This document shows, one piece after another, positions 33,800-44,998 of a stretch of 64,000 bases of DNA; within the stretch, counting starts at the first letter, position 1, and every line of letters begins with the position of its first letter. Position numbers and translations under genes: made by a program. The stretch is from the NCBI GenBank assembly GCA_021234155.1, contig JAJEKV010000131.1:1721288-1785287 (forward strand), read 5' to 3'. Below the pieces are notes generated by a model that was not told where the DNA came from, ran no database searches, and worked only from the letters and a program-made list of their open reading frames with translations. The stretch is from Isoetes taiwanensis. Taxonomy: Eukaryota > Streptophyta > Lycopodiopsida > Isoetales > Isoetaceae.

Positions 33800-34420
33800 T
33801 TGTGTACATTACCACACACCACACCTCACCCACCACACACCATACCATTCACCACACACCATACACCAAATGGTGGGTGTGGAGTGGTGGTGGAGTGTGG
33901 TGGTGGTGGGGTGGTGGTGGTGGAGTGGGTGGAGTGGTGTGTGGTGTGGTGGTGGGGGGTGGTGGTGGGGGTGGTGGTGGTGGAGTGGTGTGTGGTGTGG
34001 TGGTGGGGGGTGGTGGTGGTGGTGTGTGTAGTGGTGTGTGGTGCTATGATGTGGTGTGGTGGAGTGTGGTGGTGGGGTGTGGTGGTGGTGGTGGTGTGTG
34101 GTGGAGTGTGGTGGTGGTGGAGTGTGGTGGGGGGTGTAGTGGTGGTGGTGTGGTGTTGTGGATTGTGGTGTGATGTGGTGGTGGAGGGGTGTGGCGTGGG
34201 ATGTGTGTGTGCATGTGGTGGTAATGTGGTGGTCACCAAAGATGTGGTGGTAGTCTATGGTGGTGGGATAGATGGGGTGTGGTGGGGTGAGGGGGGGAGA
34301 TTCTCCGATCATACATTAACATGCACACACCCACATGACACCATGGACATAACAACCCAACCCACACCACACCACACCACCATCCGCGACACCACACACA
34401 TCACATCACATCACTTTTAT
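33800..34420. repeat. TGGTGG/GTGTGG array with a CA-rich inverted arm (right)
   Basis: A short CA-rich arm (33805-33868) switches at ACACCAAATGGTGGGTGT to a long TGG- and GTGG-rich run (33869-34295), followed by CACACC again near 34360. This is the mirror image of the array at 24478-25055: long CA arm then short GT arm on the left, short CA arm then long GT arm here. Frames predicted here are low-complexity artefacts. Confidence 0.88.
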
Positions 34421-35940
34421 CCTATTTCGTCGACATAAAAAATCTGCCTAGCCCGCTCTCATAAACACTTCCTAAATTACGTTACACCCCGATAATAATT
34501 ACATTCCTCTTCTAATCATTAGAAAAGGATATGGGTCCTAAATCCTGTTCCTACGTCCATTTTTTGGCGTTTCATTCCCAATTAAGGCCAAATCGAAGAA
34601 GTTCATTAGGCAACATGGTAGGATCCATGTTCGAGAGATCACTACGGCTATTGTAGGGTGACCGAGGAGGGCATTCGCACATGTTAAATGGGGCTGCGTG
34701 ATAAATCTGCGAAGGTGGATATGCCTAAATCCACCTTCTTTGCTGATTTCGAATCCAACCTAAAGGCATACAACAGACTGGATGCTGGGCCTTCAATGGC
34801 TATGCTTGGAGTCAGATTGACAGGAAGAGAGCTCTTAGACAGAGTTCATGAGCTTATGTTACATGCTTTTTGCAAAGGCGTTTCACCACCGGGGGGATGG
34901 AGCAAATCGGCAAACCTCATCTGTTAAATTGGGATGACCGGAAAGCTTAGATGCTTTAGTGCGAGAAAACAATAATTTTGGATGCACCAGTTCTCGAGCC
35001 AGTCATACCAGCATTTCCTGTTGCTTAGGAAATCATGCATGTAAATTTAGTTCTCGGGTACAGAGCTTTCAATGGAAAGCCAAATTTTGTAAAGCCAAAT
35101 TTTGTAAGATCCTTTTTTTAATATATCATACTTTCCAACAGAGTTGTGCTTGAATCGATTGTCTTTATTCAACAAAATTTGTATCTCGGGATCGATTAGT
35201 TATAGCTCAAATATTTTTAGACCTGCACACACACACCCAAAGAAAGGAGTACTCAATTACCATGTTCTAATAATATTCCAAACATTAAATATTGCATTTC
35301 GGACTAGAGTCAACTACACACAATTCACATGCGCATAAGGTATACACAAATCAACGTACAACACAATAACCACCACATGCACCACCATACTAAGCACCAT
35401 AACTAAGAAAACATGATTAACGTAAATAAACTAGCACCCTGATTCCTCCGGATAGTGGGCAGCATGTTCTTCTCTTACATTTCTCTCCAATCTTCTAGTT
35501 CTAACATTCTTTTTGTGTTAGGAGACACTCGGTGTTCTCAATCCAAAATTTTTGAATCTTTTTCTATATGTTCATCTGAAATTGCATCGAATCTTTTAGC
35601 CCTCTTGTAAGAAACCCATTTCCCACCATTGTAATCGATCTCTTCCCTCTTTTTCTTTGCCTTTTGCAGGTTTCTTGGGTGAACACCTAATACCTTTCCA
35701 AGATCTCGGCGGCTGATTTTGTCACTTGTTTCAGAATGCGCGGTGTGGTCTGAGACATTACAAAGGCAGCTATTCTTGGCTGCTAGGCGGTCATTGCTTT
35801 AGTAGAGAGTTTGACATCTGCATGGAGTCCCGAAGCTCCTTTATAACGATGCTCTTGGCTTCCAAATCCTTTAATTCTTCACCTATGAATTTTTTCCAAT
35901 GTTTTATCCCTCAAAAAATCAAGTAAAATTTCTTTCTTAG
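34421..35940. other. Interior of the 13-kb transposon, no gene recognised
   Basis: Frames are short and without family features. A 79-residue frame at 34688-34927 (DKSAKVDMPKSTFFADFESN) is not recognised. A tandem GCCAAATTTTGTAA occurs near 35080. Confidence 0.35.
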
Positions 35941-35943
35941 GTG

Positions 35944-36182
35944 CTATCCTCCATTCTTTTTGGTCTGTTTATGGAAAGACGTTAGTAAACTAAGGACAAT
36001 CACGGCGTTCTTGCTTGCACTTCTTGATGAACCGGATCCTTCGCGCCAATTCCGCAAGCTCAATTTTTCTTCTCTTCTTCTTTTCCTCTGGCCTTTTTCT
36101 TCAACATTTCTTGTTCCTTGGTTCTTCTTCTTTTCTCCCATGCGAAATGCGGTTTGTGTACAGTTACCTCATTGACATCCAT
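35944..36182 (-). pseudogene. Basic coiled-coil-like ORF near the right end of the transposon
   Basis: On the minus strand, from the ATG at 36182, the frame reads MDVNEVTVHKPHFAWEKRRR and then a long charged helix-like run rich in K and E. It passes into another frame near 36060 with IELAELARRIRFIKK- and NAVIVLSLLTSFHK-like sequence. It probably represents the end of a coiled-coil protein. Its position mirrors the hypothetical gene at the left end. I do not recognise the family. Confidence 0.3.
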
Positions 36183-36454
36183 ATCCACAATGGATTGGAG
36201 CTTGCAGAGGAGGGAGCCAAAGAAACGGGGCCTTGAGCAAAGAACAGGAAGGGGCCAAAGAATAGGAATTTGAATTTGAATTTTAGTTTTTGAAATTAGA
36301 ATTTCTCCCACAAATTGGGACTCTATTCTTAAATACCGGCAGCTGAGCGGTGCCATAATTATACTTTCATACCACAAAAGTGGTGGATGCAACGCCACAT
36401 TTTGGGGGGACAGGGGGGACAGCCGAATTGGAACACCACAGCGTGCTTTTACCC

Positions 36455-36534
36455 ATAAATACGTGTGCAACAACGTATTTCCTCATCTAAGATATGATGC
36501 TGATATTCTACAACAATACCTATTGCCAAACTGA
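36455..36534 (+). pseudogene. Reverse transcriptase C-terminal end, right of the insertion
   Basis: After the second ATAA copy the frame resumes from the codon split at 23430-23431 and reads YVCNNVFPHLRYDADILQQY to a TGA at 36532-36534. The hydrophobic pattern suits the RT C-terminus. No endonuclease domain follows. Confidence 0.7.
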
Positions 36535-36725
36535 ATGAGGTATGCTTTATTTAAGTTATCCTTTCTTCAGTTTTTTATTTTTCATCTAAAAAAGTGTTTT
36601 TAGTGGCTGTTATGGGTATGGCTTAACCCCTGCTGTGGCAATGGGGGTCAGCCTTCCCCATGGTCACAGTTAATAATAGATAAGGTGTGTTAAGCCATAT
36701 CTCCACGGATGGTGGTAGGCTTTTT
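36535..36725 (+). repeat. Extra partial unit ahead of repeat B with a nested inverted repeat
   Basis: The segment 36612-36722 is a diverged copy of 36862-36995 inside repeat B, offset by about 250 bp. It holds a nested structure: outer TATGGCTTAAC (36620-36630) with GTTAAGCCATA (about 36690-36700), inner CTGTGGC with GTCACAG, and inmost ATGGGG with CCCCAT. Repeat A lacks this extra copy, as if A were truncated on its left. Confidence 0.6.
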
Positions 36726-39183
36726 TTATTATAGACCCCCTGTATATTCAGTGGAATACTCTAATTAGTAAAGATAATAAGTTGTCTTATGCCGAAATAA
36801 AAAGGTATGTCATTCTTTATTACTGTAAATAATTTTCTAATTGTTTGGCTTTGTATGGGTATGGCTTAACCACTGCTGTGACAGTGGGGGTCAGCCATTC
36901 CCATGGTCACAGTTTACATTATGCAGGGTTCTTGCATGTTTAAATGGTGTGTTAAGCTATACGTCCACGGTTGATGGTGGGTTTTTTTTATTTTACTTTA
37001 AACTCTAACCCTGGTGACATTAGGGCTTTGTTTATAAAAGAAATGAGTGATTGTAATATAGATAGATAGATAGATAGTAGTTTTAACGTCACGCCACTAG
37101 GCAGCATCCAACTGGACATGTGACCACACACCACACTACATTGCTTGGTTGGGCCTGCCCACACTACAGTCATAGAAGCTCTAGTCTAATGACAAATAAG
37201 AGCATAGGTTGGTAAATTGTTGCCAGTTACAGGAAATACGGGCGTTTATAACAAAGATTATATGGTGTTGCCTGCCGACATACGTATATAGTAGATATGT
37301 ATGGGACTGACTTTGGATAACCATTAGTAAAACTTACAAGTATATGTCTGCTTTAACTTATACACTAAGGGAATTTGTTAGACATATGTAATCATGATGC
37401 TGGTATGGTCATCCTTAAGGTATAGTATACCAAAGGTTAATTTGTATTTTCTATTGTTTAGCCTAGGTGGCAAAATATTTAACTCCAGCTGTAGCAAAGG
37501 ATTTTGCCTGACCAGTCTGGATTTTGTTTGACCATATCCGATTCCGAAACCTAAATACCCTTTTGGCGGGGTTAATGGGCTATAGCACAGACGGTGAAGA
37601 GTCTTCCGGCTCAGATAGAGAATGGCATCTTCTCTGGTTGCGAAGGTGTAAAGATGGAACCTCGTGGCTCTAGAGGTAGATCTAGACAAAATAAGAACCC
37701 CTATAACAGGGATGATAGAGCTGGTTTTCAATCGGGACCTAGGGCTTCTGGTAGAAAGAGACAAGGGGATTTTATGGCTGCACAAAGCGTGGATGAAACA
37801 CAAGAGATAGATGAGGATCTGGAATTGAATCAGGTTCTTAGATTTATGCTTTTTAATAGATTTTAAAGCTGACTTTAGCATAGACATTCTCATTCATGCA
37901 TCCAGTTTTAACCCAAGGTGCGAAGAGCTGAAAACCCCATTGTACCTTTTGGCCCTTGCCCTGTTACCAAGATTATTGCTAACAGAGTATTGATTGGCTG
38001 CAGGTACGGGGTTTTCCTCCCATTGTCCACTTTTTGTTCTTTAGGCTTTTTCTGGATGGATGGGTAAAAATCTTACTTGAAGATGTTTTGGTTTAACCGG
38101 GACCTTTATCTCAAGATGTACAAAAAGGGAAATTATGAAGAATATCAGCTCTGGTTACTTCTTATATGCTTATAATTGTGTTGTTCTTGAAATATGTCTA
38201 GGCCAGCTGTAGTATGGTGATGTTTCTTAAATTGCTAGTTTAGCAATAACGGGTTTGGAAAGTTTAACACTTGGTACAGATTGTCTGAATGGAACTAGGC
38301 TGTTTAGCAACAGATGGCCTTTAGTAGTATTTAAGAGATCATATAGATTTGACTCTATAAAATATGTTAAACTATTAAAGCTGATCGATGTAAAAAGTCT
38401 TGATACTGTTATATGCTGTTTAATAGTAATGGAACCTTTTTTTTAAATGATACTGGTACAATGTGAGTGTGACAGGTTTATGCACATTGGAAAATCATAG
38501 TTATGATTGATGATAAATTATAAATACTGGCCATGGTTTAGATATGTATCTAATACCAGGCTACTAATGTACACTCTTTGGTATAGACTTAGGAATGAAT
38601 TCGCATGATTATCACAGGTCCTTTAATATTATCTCCCGATAAAATTGAAGTTTCTAATATCAAATACATTGGTTTAAGTTCACAAAGGACATGCAGTTTA
38701 ATAAGAGACAATACAGTTTAATAAGAGACAATACAGTTTAATAGGAGATTGAAACAGGTTGAAATGGATTCATGGCTTAAAGTGTACACACAGTAAGTTT
38801 GTTTTTTTAGGCTGATGCCTATCATGTTGGGTTTTTTTTTAAAAACTCGTTTAAATGTACTAAGGCTATGGAAAATTTAAAAATTACTGTCACATAGGGA
38901 TATATCTTGCCTCTGTGAGAGCTTGGCTATAGAATAATACATCTATCTGTTATATGCCTGCATAAGACATCGGACAAGTTATACAGAGACATTTATGGTA
39001 CATAATGTTTTAATGTTTAAAAGATTCTATAACTGATAATGCATCAAGGATCTAAGGAGTTATGGATCGGTCATAAGATGCTACACTGGATGTGCTCAGT
39101 CCAGAGGTAGGATTATAATACTACCAAAGGATTGACTGAGGTGGATGTCTGGGCTAGGATTAACTAGGTTAGGCCGGCTTTTT
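36726..39183 (+). repeat. Long direct repeat B of the RT element
   Basis: This matches repeat A (16820-19393) in the same orientation. Relative to A it lacks about 37 bp in the small ORF, about 240 bp after it and a further 22 bp. It has an extra segment of about 108 bp at 37057-37165 that starts with a GATA microsatellite. The small ORF is therefore broken here: only 37594-37866 remains open and it starts in the wrong frame. The repeat ends at GGCTTTTTT, where a minus-strand LINE fragment is attached. Confidence 0.85.
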
Positions 39184-39189
39184 TCTTTC

Positions 39190-39515
39190 TTTTTTTTACG
39201 GACGAAAGCCAAAAAGTTTATTAATTAGAAAGTACAAAATTTACATGTCTCATCTAACTGTGTAAGCACAAAAATGATGCCACGGGAGCACGAGCCTGGA
39301 GCACAATGTGCTTACTCCAGAAAGGGAGACTAACGATAAGAATCAATTCAAAGATATTGAATCCAGATGCGTTCCATCATTTCTGAATCAAGAGAGGAGC
39401 ACTCATAGGCTGTCAGTATCTTTTTCTGGGCCACCGTAATAATACCATGTGTAGATGAATAAATGCCTTGGAAGATGTGGTGTCTACGATGCTCCCATAT
39501 CGACCATAGGAGCTT
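39190..39515 (-). mobile_element. LINE 3' end, minus strand
   Basis: This is the reverse complement, with few differences, of 43628-43948, the 3' end of the LINE to the right. It starts with a T run (the A-tail), then ACGGACGAAAGCC. It is a strongly 5'-truncated insertion, as is usual for LINEs, and has no coding capacity. Confidence 0.85.
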
Positions 39516-41809
39516 CTTTTTTTACTTTTTTTAGTAGCAGATCGAGGCGAAAAGGGAAGAAGAAGTTGGTTGGTGCCGATCTTTCAAAAGTTCAAACGCC
39601 ATTTGTGACATTTGTGTGAATAAAGTATGGAAGCAAGAATCAGTTTTGTCGATGCTGCAGGGATGAGAAGCTTCCAGTTTCTTTAGTGAAGAAGTATTTG
39701 GCATGTTTCTGAATTTGAACGCATTGCACTACCGGATTGAAGCATGCAGGTACTTTAATTCATTCTTCATGTATTCTTTTTGCATTATGATTGAAGCATA
39801 CCTTCTATATTTTGCAGGTACTTTATACTTCCCTTTTTCAGATTTTCTTGGCTTCAATCGAGAATATGCGTAGACTTCATCCGAGTTGATGCTGGAAACT
39901 TAGATACCTTTGTTTTCCAGAACAACAAACTTTCACGGTATCCAAATGATTCGGCAAGAATGTTCAAGATTTTATGCCTAGGTAAGCAGGTTTCAAGATT
40001 TTCGTGTTAGGTTTAGAGGAAACAGGTCTGTAGAGGAAAAGTTAGATAAAGTTTGGAACTTGCCTAGCTTAAGAAGCATCTGTTAAATAAATTATGGCCA
40101 AACATATGCAGTCGATTTAGGTATTGTGAATAATTATGTCCTGTTTGCATCTTTGCATCTATCCTCTGGTCGCTTCCTTGGGTTGGTCACCAGATAGGGC
40201 TTTTGGAATTTTATTTATGCTGTTGATGTTGCTTCCTTTGGAGTATTATTTATGATGTTAATGGCTTCCCTTTTCCAGATATTTGTAGTTTAACCTTTTG
40301 CTAACTCACAATAGCTGGTCTGTTGAATCGCATATGCCATTCCTGGATGGAGGCCATCACTAGGTAAGCTCTTGCTTTGAGTAGATGATTTTTTCCATGC
40401 GTTGATTCTTATAAGACAATCTATTCTTAAAATTTTGAGATTGCTAGAACAGATTCTAGCGAGTACGATAACATTTCGGGAATGATGCATGGCCAAATGC
40501 AGGTCTTAAGCTCTTCTGAAAGCAAGTAGGAAGACAAAGCAGGATGTGGTTCTCTTTTCCCCATTATTATCTACATTATTTGAGAAGCCGTTGGCTAATG
40601 TAATTTGCATAATGACTTTATGCATGCACGGGCAGCCAAGTAAAGACACAACCTGGCATTTCATCCCACCAATGAAGTTGTGCTATTGTAAACCATAATA
40701 TGTAGTAAAGCTTATCTGTATTCTTAGAAAACTTATCTATATTCTTAAAAAGGTCCTCTGTGTTTTTTTTTTTTTCATTACTACAACGTTTGCGATATTC
40801 TAATTGCTTAGATTCAAAAAAAAATCTTCTTCGAATATGTTTGCATGTAAAAGGATTGTACTGTTAATAGCTATATTTATTATTGCTCAACAATGATTTA
40901 TTATTGTTTGGATTATCTTTTAGACTATTTGTCATTGTTTTGCATGTATTTGTATCTAATATAATTGTGATTTGCATGTGCAGATTTGGAAAAAGGTACC
41001 TAAGTAGCTAATATTGTGCAACTTTTAGCTTTTCGCATTATTTTCCTAGCAAGCAAATCAACTTCATCAGCATGCTCCGTCTATGCAGTAAAGCTCTCTC
41101 TCCAGTTTCGCTTTTGTGTGGGCATTAGCTTGAACTAATTCTTTTTTCTGGTAAAGTTCTATCTCTGCTATCATGTAGAATGAAATCAAGAAGCTTTGGT
41201 TTTAATCTCAAGCTGCTACTTCAAATAACTTCTAGCTTCTAACCATAAACCTTGCTGGAAAACATAGTAAACATGTAACTCTATGCTGGATTGTAGCAAA
41301 ATATAGCTATGCCGCGCTTTTGTATTTTGTGGCAGCGTTTTATTTTATAATACTCAACGTCAAGCACAACATGTATTGCCTCATGTTGGATGGTAGCTTT
41401 CTGGTTGAACGAGATTTAGAAAAATATAACTTGGCTGATGATTATGGAATGGGCACATTATTTGGTGCAGGCGTTGGTTATCAAATGAATTGTAAAAATA
41501 ACGAAAGGGCATGCTCGGATAACATAGATAGCTGAGGAAGTTATTGATGTCAAATTGGTTCAACAATGCCTAGCTTCTGAACCTTGCATGCAACAGCCTT
41601 ATTCTTTGTAAGAGCGGGTACATACCAAAATGTCATACGTATTGTTAAAAGATTAGATTTTAGATTTTATGTTATGCAGATAACCAGCAAGAGGTATTCT
41701 CAGAAGCAGTTTGCTTTGCTCCAATGCACTTTGAAGATCCTTTGGAAAATTGCATACTGTAAGAATGGCTAGACATAAATGTGAATTTATTGGGCACATA
41801 AGCAAAACC
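39516..41809. other. Non-coding stretch, no gene recognised
   Basis: I see no supported coding region, terminal repeats or known element. Short homopolymers occur near 39520 and 40775. Parts read like plant intron sequence, with several GTAAG and TTGCAG words, but I could not assemble an exon chain. Confidence 0.4.
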
Positions 41810-43590
41810 TTCCAGTTGTATACCTTAAGCTTGATTTTGCAAAGGCTTTTGACAGTGTTAGCTGGGAATTCATGCGTCGCTGTCTGTTAAGACTGGGATT
41901 TGGGGAACAATTCACATTAGATGTTATGAAGCTGCATGTCTCTGCTCGTTCCATGGTGAGCCATCAGATGCCTTCTCACTCGGTCGTGGTATTCGCCAGG
42001 GATGCCCTTTAGCACCACTGCTTTTCACAATTGTTGCACAGGCTTTGTCACGGTTATTCACCGCCGCAACCACAGAGGGACTTCTCCATGGTCTTGCAAT
42101 GGAGGATGGCACACAGGAGGTTTGCAATCAATATGCAGACGATACGTTCCTCTTTCTAGTCGCTAATGCTGAGAATCTTGCAGATGCCAAATTGCTCTTA
42201 GACACTTTTTCACTGGCTTCCAGTGTCCTTGTGGGGTGGCAGAAGTGTACAGCTTTATGGACATTGGATACTCCGACTCCAGTGTGTGTTCATGATTATC
42301 CATGGAAATTACTTGCGCATGGACAGGCCATCAAGTTGTTGGGGATTCCAGTTGACATCCATGTTACTATGGAGCTGCATGGGAGGAGATCATTAAGGGT
42401 TTGGAGAAGCACTTGTTCTGGTGGTCCACCGCAAAGTTGTCTATTGCGGGTCGCATTACATGGCCAAGTCAGTCCTTAGTAGTACCCTTGTTTATATGGC
42501 ATCCATTCTGCTAGCCCCACAGAACAAAGTACGTGAGCTCATTGCAGTAGTTCGGAACTTTATATGGGCGGGTACTAAGGAAGGTGCTGTGATTAAGGTG
42601 GCGTGGTCGAAGTGCATCCTTCCCAAATGGGCAGGTGGTCTGGGTATGATGGACTTCTCACTGCAGAGCAAAGTCTTTATTTCAAAGTTCATTTGGAGAC
42701 TCCTGAATGGTGAAGATGATTCTTCTGGTTTACGCCTCTTTAAACAAGCTCTTGGTCATTGTATCCCTCTATGCAAAAAGGGTGTCAAACCAGTCCTACC
42801 TTGGGCATTATTTCAGAGTCTGCAGCCTTTTCCAAGTGCTTCTCCATTTTTGTGTGGCTTGTTAACAGCATGGGAGGCAGTCAAACATCTTTTCTGGCCA
42901 TGCCCTTCCATCCCGCCCTATTGGAGACTCCATGGTGGTGGGCACCACTACCCTCTGCACCCCCTCGGCACCTCCACCTGGCAAGATCGGTTCATCCCCT
43001 TACACAGGCGATGGATTACGCGGCGTTGTCTCTATTCAAGCATGGTACGGTGGATCGCCTACTATCTTGGCTCACTTTCGGGCAAGGTTCCCGCTCTCGT
43101 TGGGATGTGTCTCTATGGGAGAAGGTCGCAAACATTTGCCTCTTGTAGTGCAAGTTGGTGTTGCTTGAAAAGAGTGCCATGGACCGCCATGAAAATATTC
43201 ACAAAAGGCAAGCACTTTGTCAGATCAGTATATCGCCTTCTGTTAGCACCACAGCCCCTCCAGTTGCCAGATGGGTGGCATCTACAGGTTCTACATCGCA
43301 CTTTGTGTCGCACATGGCGATGGCTTTGGGATAGGTTGCTCCACCCTAAAGTCTCTGTACTATGGTGGCAGGTTATCCACAGGTGCCTGCGCGTTAATGC
43401 CTTCCGACATCGCTATGATCCTCGCATATCTGCAGTATGCCCGCTCTACCTTTCAGCCGTTGAGACTCTTGAGCACTGTCTCTTTGATTGTCCAGAGGTT
43501 CAATCAGCGTGGTCTTGGCTACAAGGCTTGTTTAACAGTACTTTGGACTGCCGATGCATCCTCTTGGCGTCCTATCCTAATGCATGACCC
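41810..43590 (+). pseudogene. LINE ORF2: RT and zinc-binding C-terminus
   Basis: Motif A reads YLKLDFAKAFDSVSWEFMRR (from about 41819) and motif C reads QYADDTFLF (about 42130). Downstream come FIWAGTKEGAVIKVAWSKCI and LPKWAGGLGMMDF, the usual plant L1 spacer, and then the zf-RVT region (VLWWQVIHRCLRVNAFRHRY, CPLYLSAVETLEHCLFDCPE) ending near 43590. ORF2 normally nicks target DNA and copies its own RNA there. The endonuclease half is missing and at least two frameshifts (about 41950-42040 and about 42420) disable the rest. Confidence 0.85.
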
Positions 43591-43955
43591 TCAGCTAAAC
43601 AGAGGGCATTCCATCTTGGTTCTGGTTGGCTCCTATGATCGATATAGGAGCGTCGCGGACACCACATCTTCTAAGGCATTTATTCATCTGCACATGGTGT
43701 TATTACGATGGCCCAGAAAAAGATATTGACAGCCTATGAATGCTCCTCTCTGGATTCAGAAATGATGGAATGCATCTGGATCTAGTATCTTCGAATTGAT
43801 TCTTATCGTTAGTCTCCCTTTCTGGAGTAAGCACATTGTGCTCCAGGCTCGTGCTCCTGTGGCACCTTCTTTGTGCTTACACAGTTAGATGAGAATGTAA
43901 ACTTTGTACTTTTCATCTGATTAATAAACTTTTTGGTTTTCGTCCGTAAAAAAAA
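41810..43955 (+). mobile_element. L1-type LINE, 5' truncated
   Basis: The insertion starts inside the RT domain and ends GGTTTTCGTCCG followed by an A run. It contains the last part of ORF2 with frameshifts and a 3' UTR. The 3' end is shared, inverted, with 39190-39515. I found no clear target duplication. Confidence 0.88.
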
Positions 43956-44917
43956 TAAATGTGATATATACATGTTTCTATTTTTCTAACATATGCAACT
44001 ATCATTTTTTGGAGATGGAAGTATATGCAATTATAGCACTTCTGTTTAAGATGGAAAGTTAAAGGACGTATAGTGACACCGTCAATAATTCTCTTAATCG
44101 ATTGGTCTATTATTCTATATGTATTACAAGAAATACAAGTTCTTAACAGCACTTTTAAGAAAAAAAAATTGTGAGGTTTATTTTATAGATGGATTCATTT
44201 ACAAATGTATCATTTCAGATGATTTTCATCCACAGTGAAACCAATTGAAGATATGATCTTTTACAGAATTCAATGGTTTAGATATATTATTGGGAGACCT
44301 ACACGCATCAAGTCTTATTTGGTCCAACATGAATTGTGCCCAGAACGAATGTTTTTGTGAAATGATTTATTAACCATCGATGTCTGGATAATGGGATGGA
44401 ATCACAATTTTTTAACCAACACAACATAATGAAGATTTCAGAATGAAAGCATGTAATGCTAAATTTCATGAAATTTGCCATGTCAAAAAGTTCATTGTCA
44501 TTAATAGCGATGTGTAATGCTCATGGTCTAGCAACTTATTAGTAAATGTTTTGAGCTGTTAGGAAACCGAGAGGAAATGTACGTTCTTACTGCTATAGTT
44601 TTTTTTATCTTTTTGTTGTTGATTCTATGGCTTTATACGGGTTGGTACCATGCCTGCAGAGTAGTTGGTGTTGGCGTTGCATGAAAGTTTGTAAAGCGAA
44701 GAAGATGATGCATCTCATGATATTTCACACATTGTGGAGATGGTATGAGAATCATGACTTAGACTTGCTTCTCATTCATCTCAGCAGATTTTCTACAATG
44801 GTGGATAGTGAGTAGCCGCACACATGCGAACTACCCACAAAAAATAAAGGGAAAATCCAATTATATCATTTGGACCCCAACAAAATACAATGCTAATAGA
44901 GATTGGGCTAGTGTACC
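43956..44917. other. Non-coding stretch, no gene recognised
   Basis: The stretch is AT-rich with only short frames. A 62-residue frame at 44627-44815 has no recognisable family. Confidence 0.4.
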
Positions 44918-44998
44918 TGCCGAAAGCTTATCACCGGGATTAAAAAACCCCGCCCTTTTGGGTTTTCGAGGAAAAACCCTAGTGATAAGCCTTCGGCA
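44918..44998. repeat. Dispersed hairpin repeat, copy 2
   Basis: The arms TGCCGAAAGCTTATCAC (44918-44934) and GTGATAAGCCTTCGGCA (44982-44998) pair over 17 bp with one G-U-type mismatch. The core GGGATTAAAAAACCCCGCCC then TTTTGGGTTTTCGAGGAAAA is the same as in copy 1 but for a few bases. The arms are unrelated in sequence to those of copies 1 and 3. Confidence 0.8.

Larger units (their letters stand above)
23432..36454. mobile_element. 13,023-bp DNA transposon nested in the RT gene
   Basis: The ends are perfect 22-bp inverted repeats (23432-23453 and 36433-36454) beginning GGGTAAAAGCACGCTGTGG. ATAA flanks both sides (23428-23431 and 36455-36458), consistent with a 4-bp target duplication. Deleting the element plus one ATAA lets the RT frame continue to a TGA at 36532-36534, independent proof of the borders. 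Just inside each end are mini-hairpins (CACCACCTTTGTGGT on the left, CCACAAAAGTGG on the right) and the shared word ACGCCACATTTTGG. The element contains remnants of a DDE-like transposase gene (minus strand), a phosphatase and a protease (plus strand), plus low-complexity arrays. I cannot name the superfamily. Confidence 0.88.

Noticed and set aside
33725-34438. Open frames up to 237 residues over the TGGTGG array
   Set aside because: Same reason as the left array. They start in real transposase-flanking sequence only by chance.
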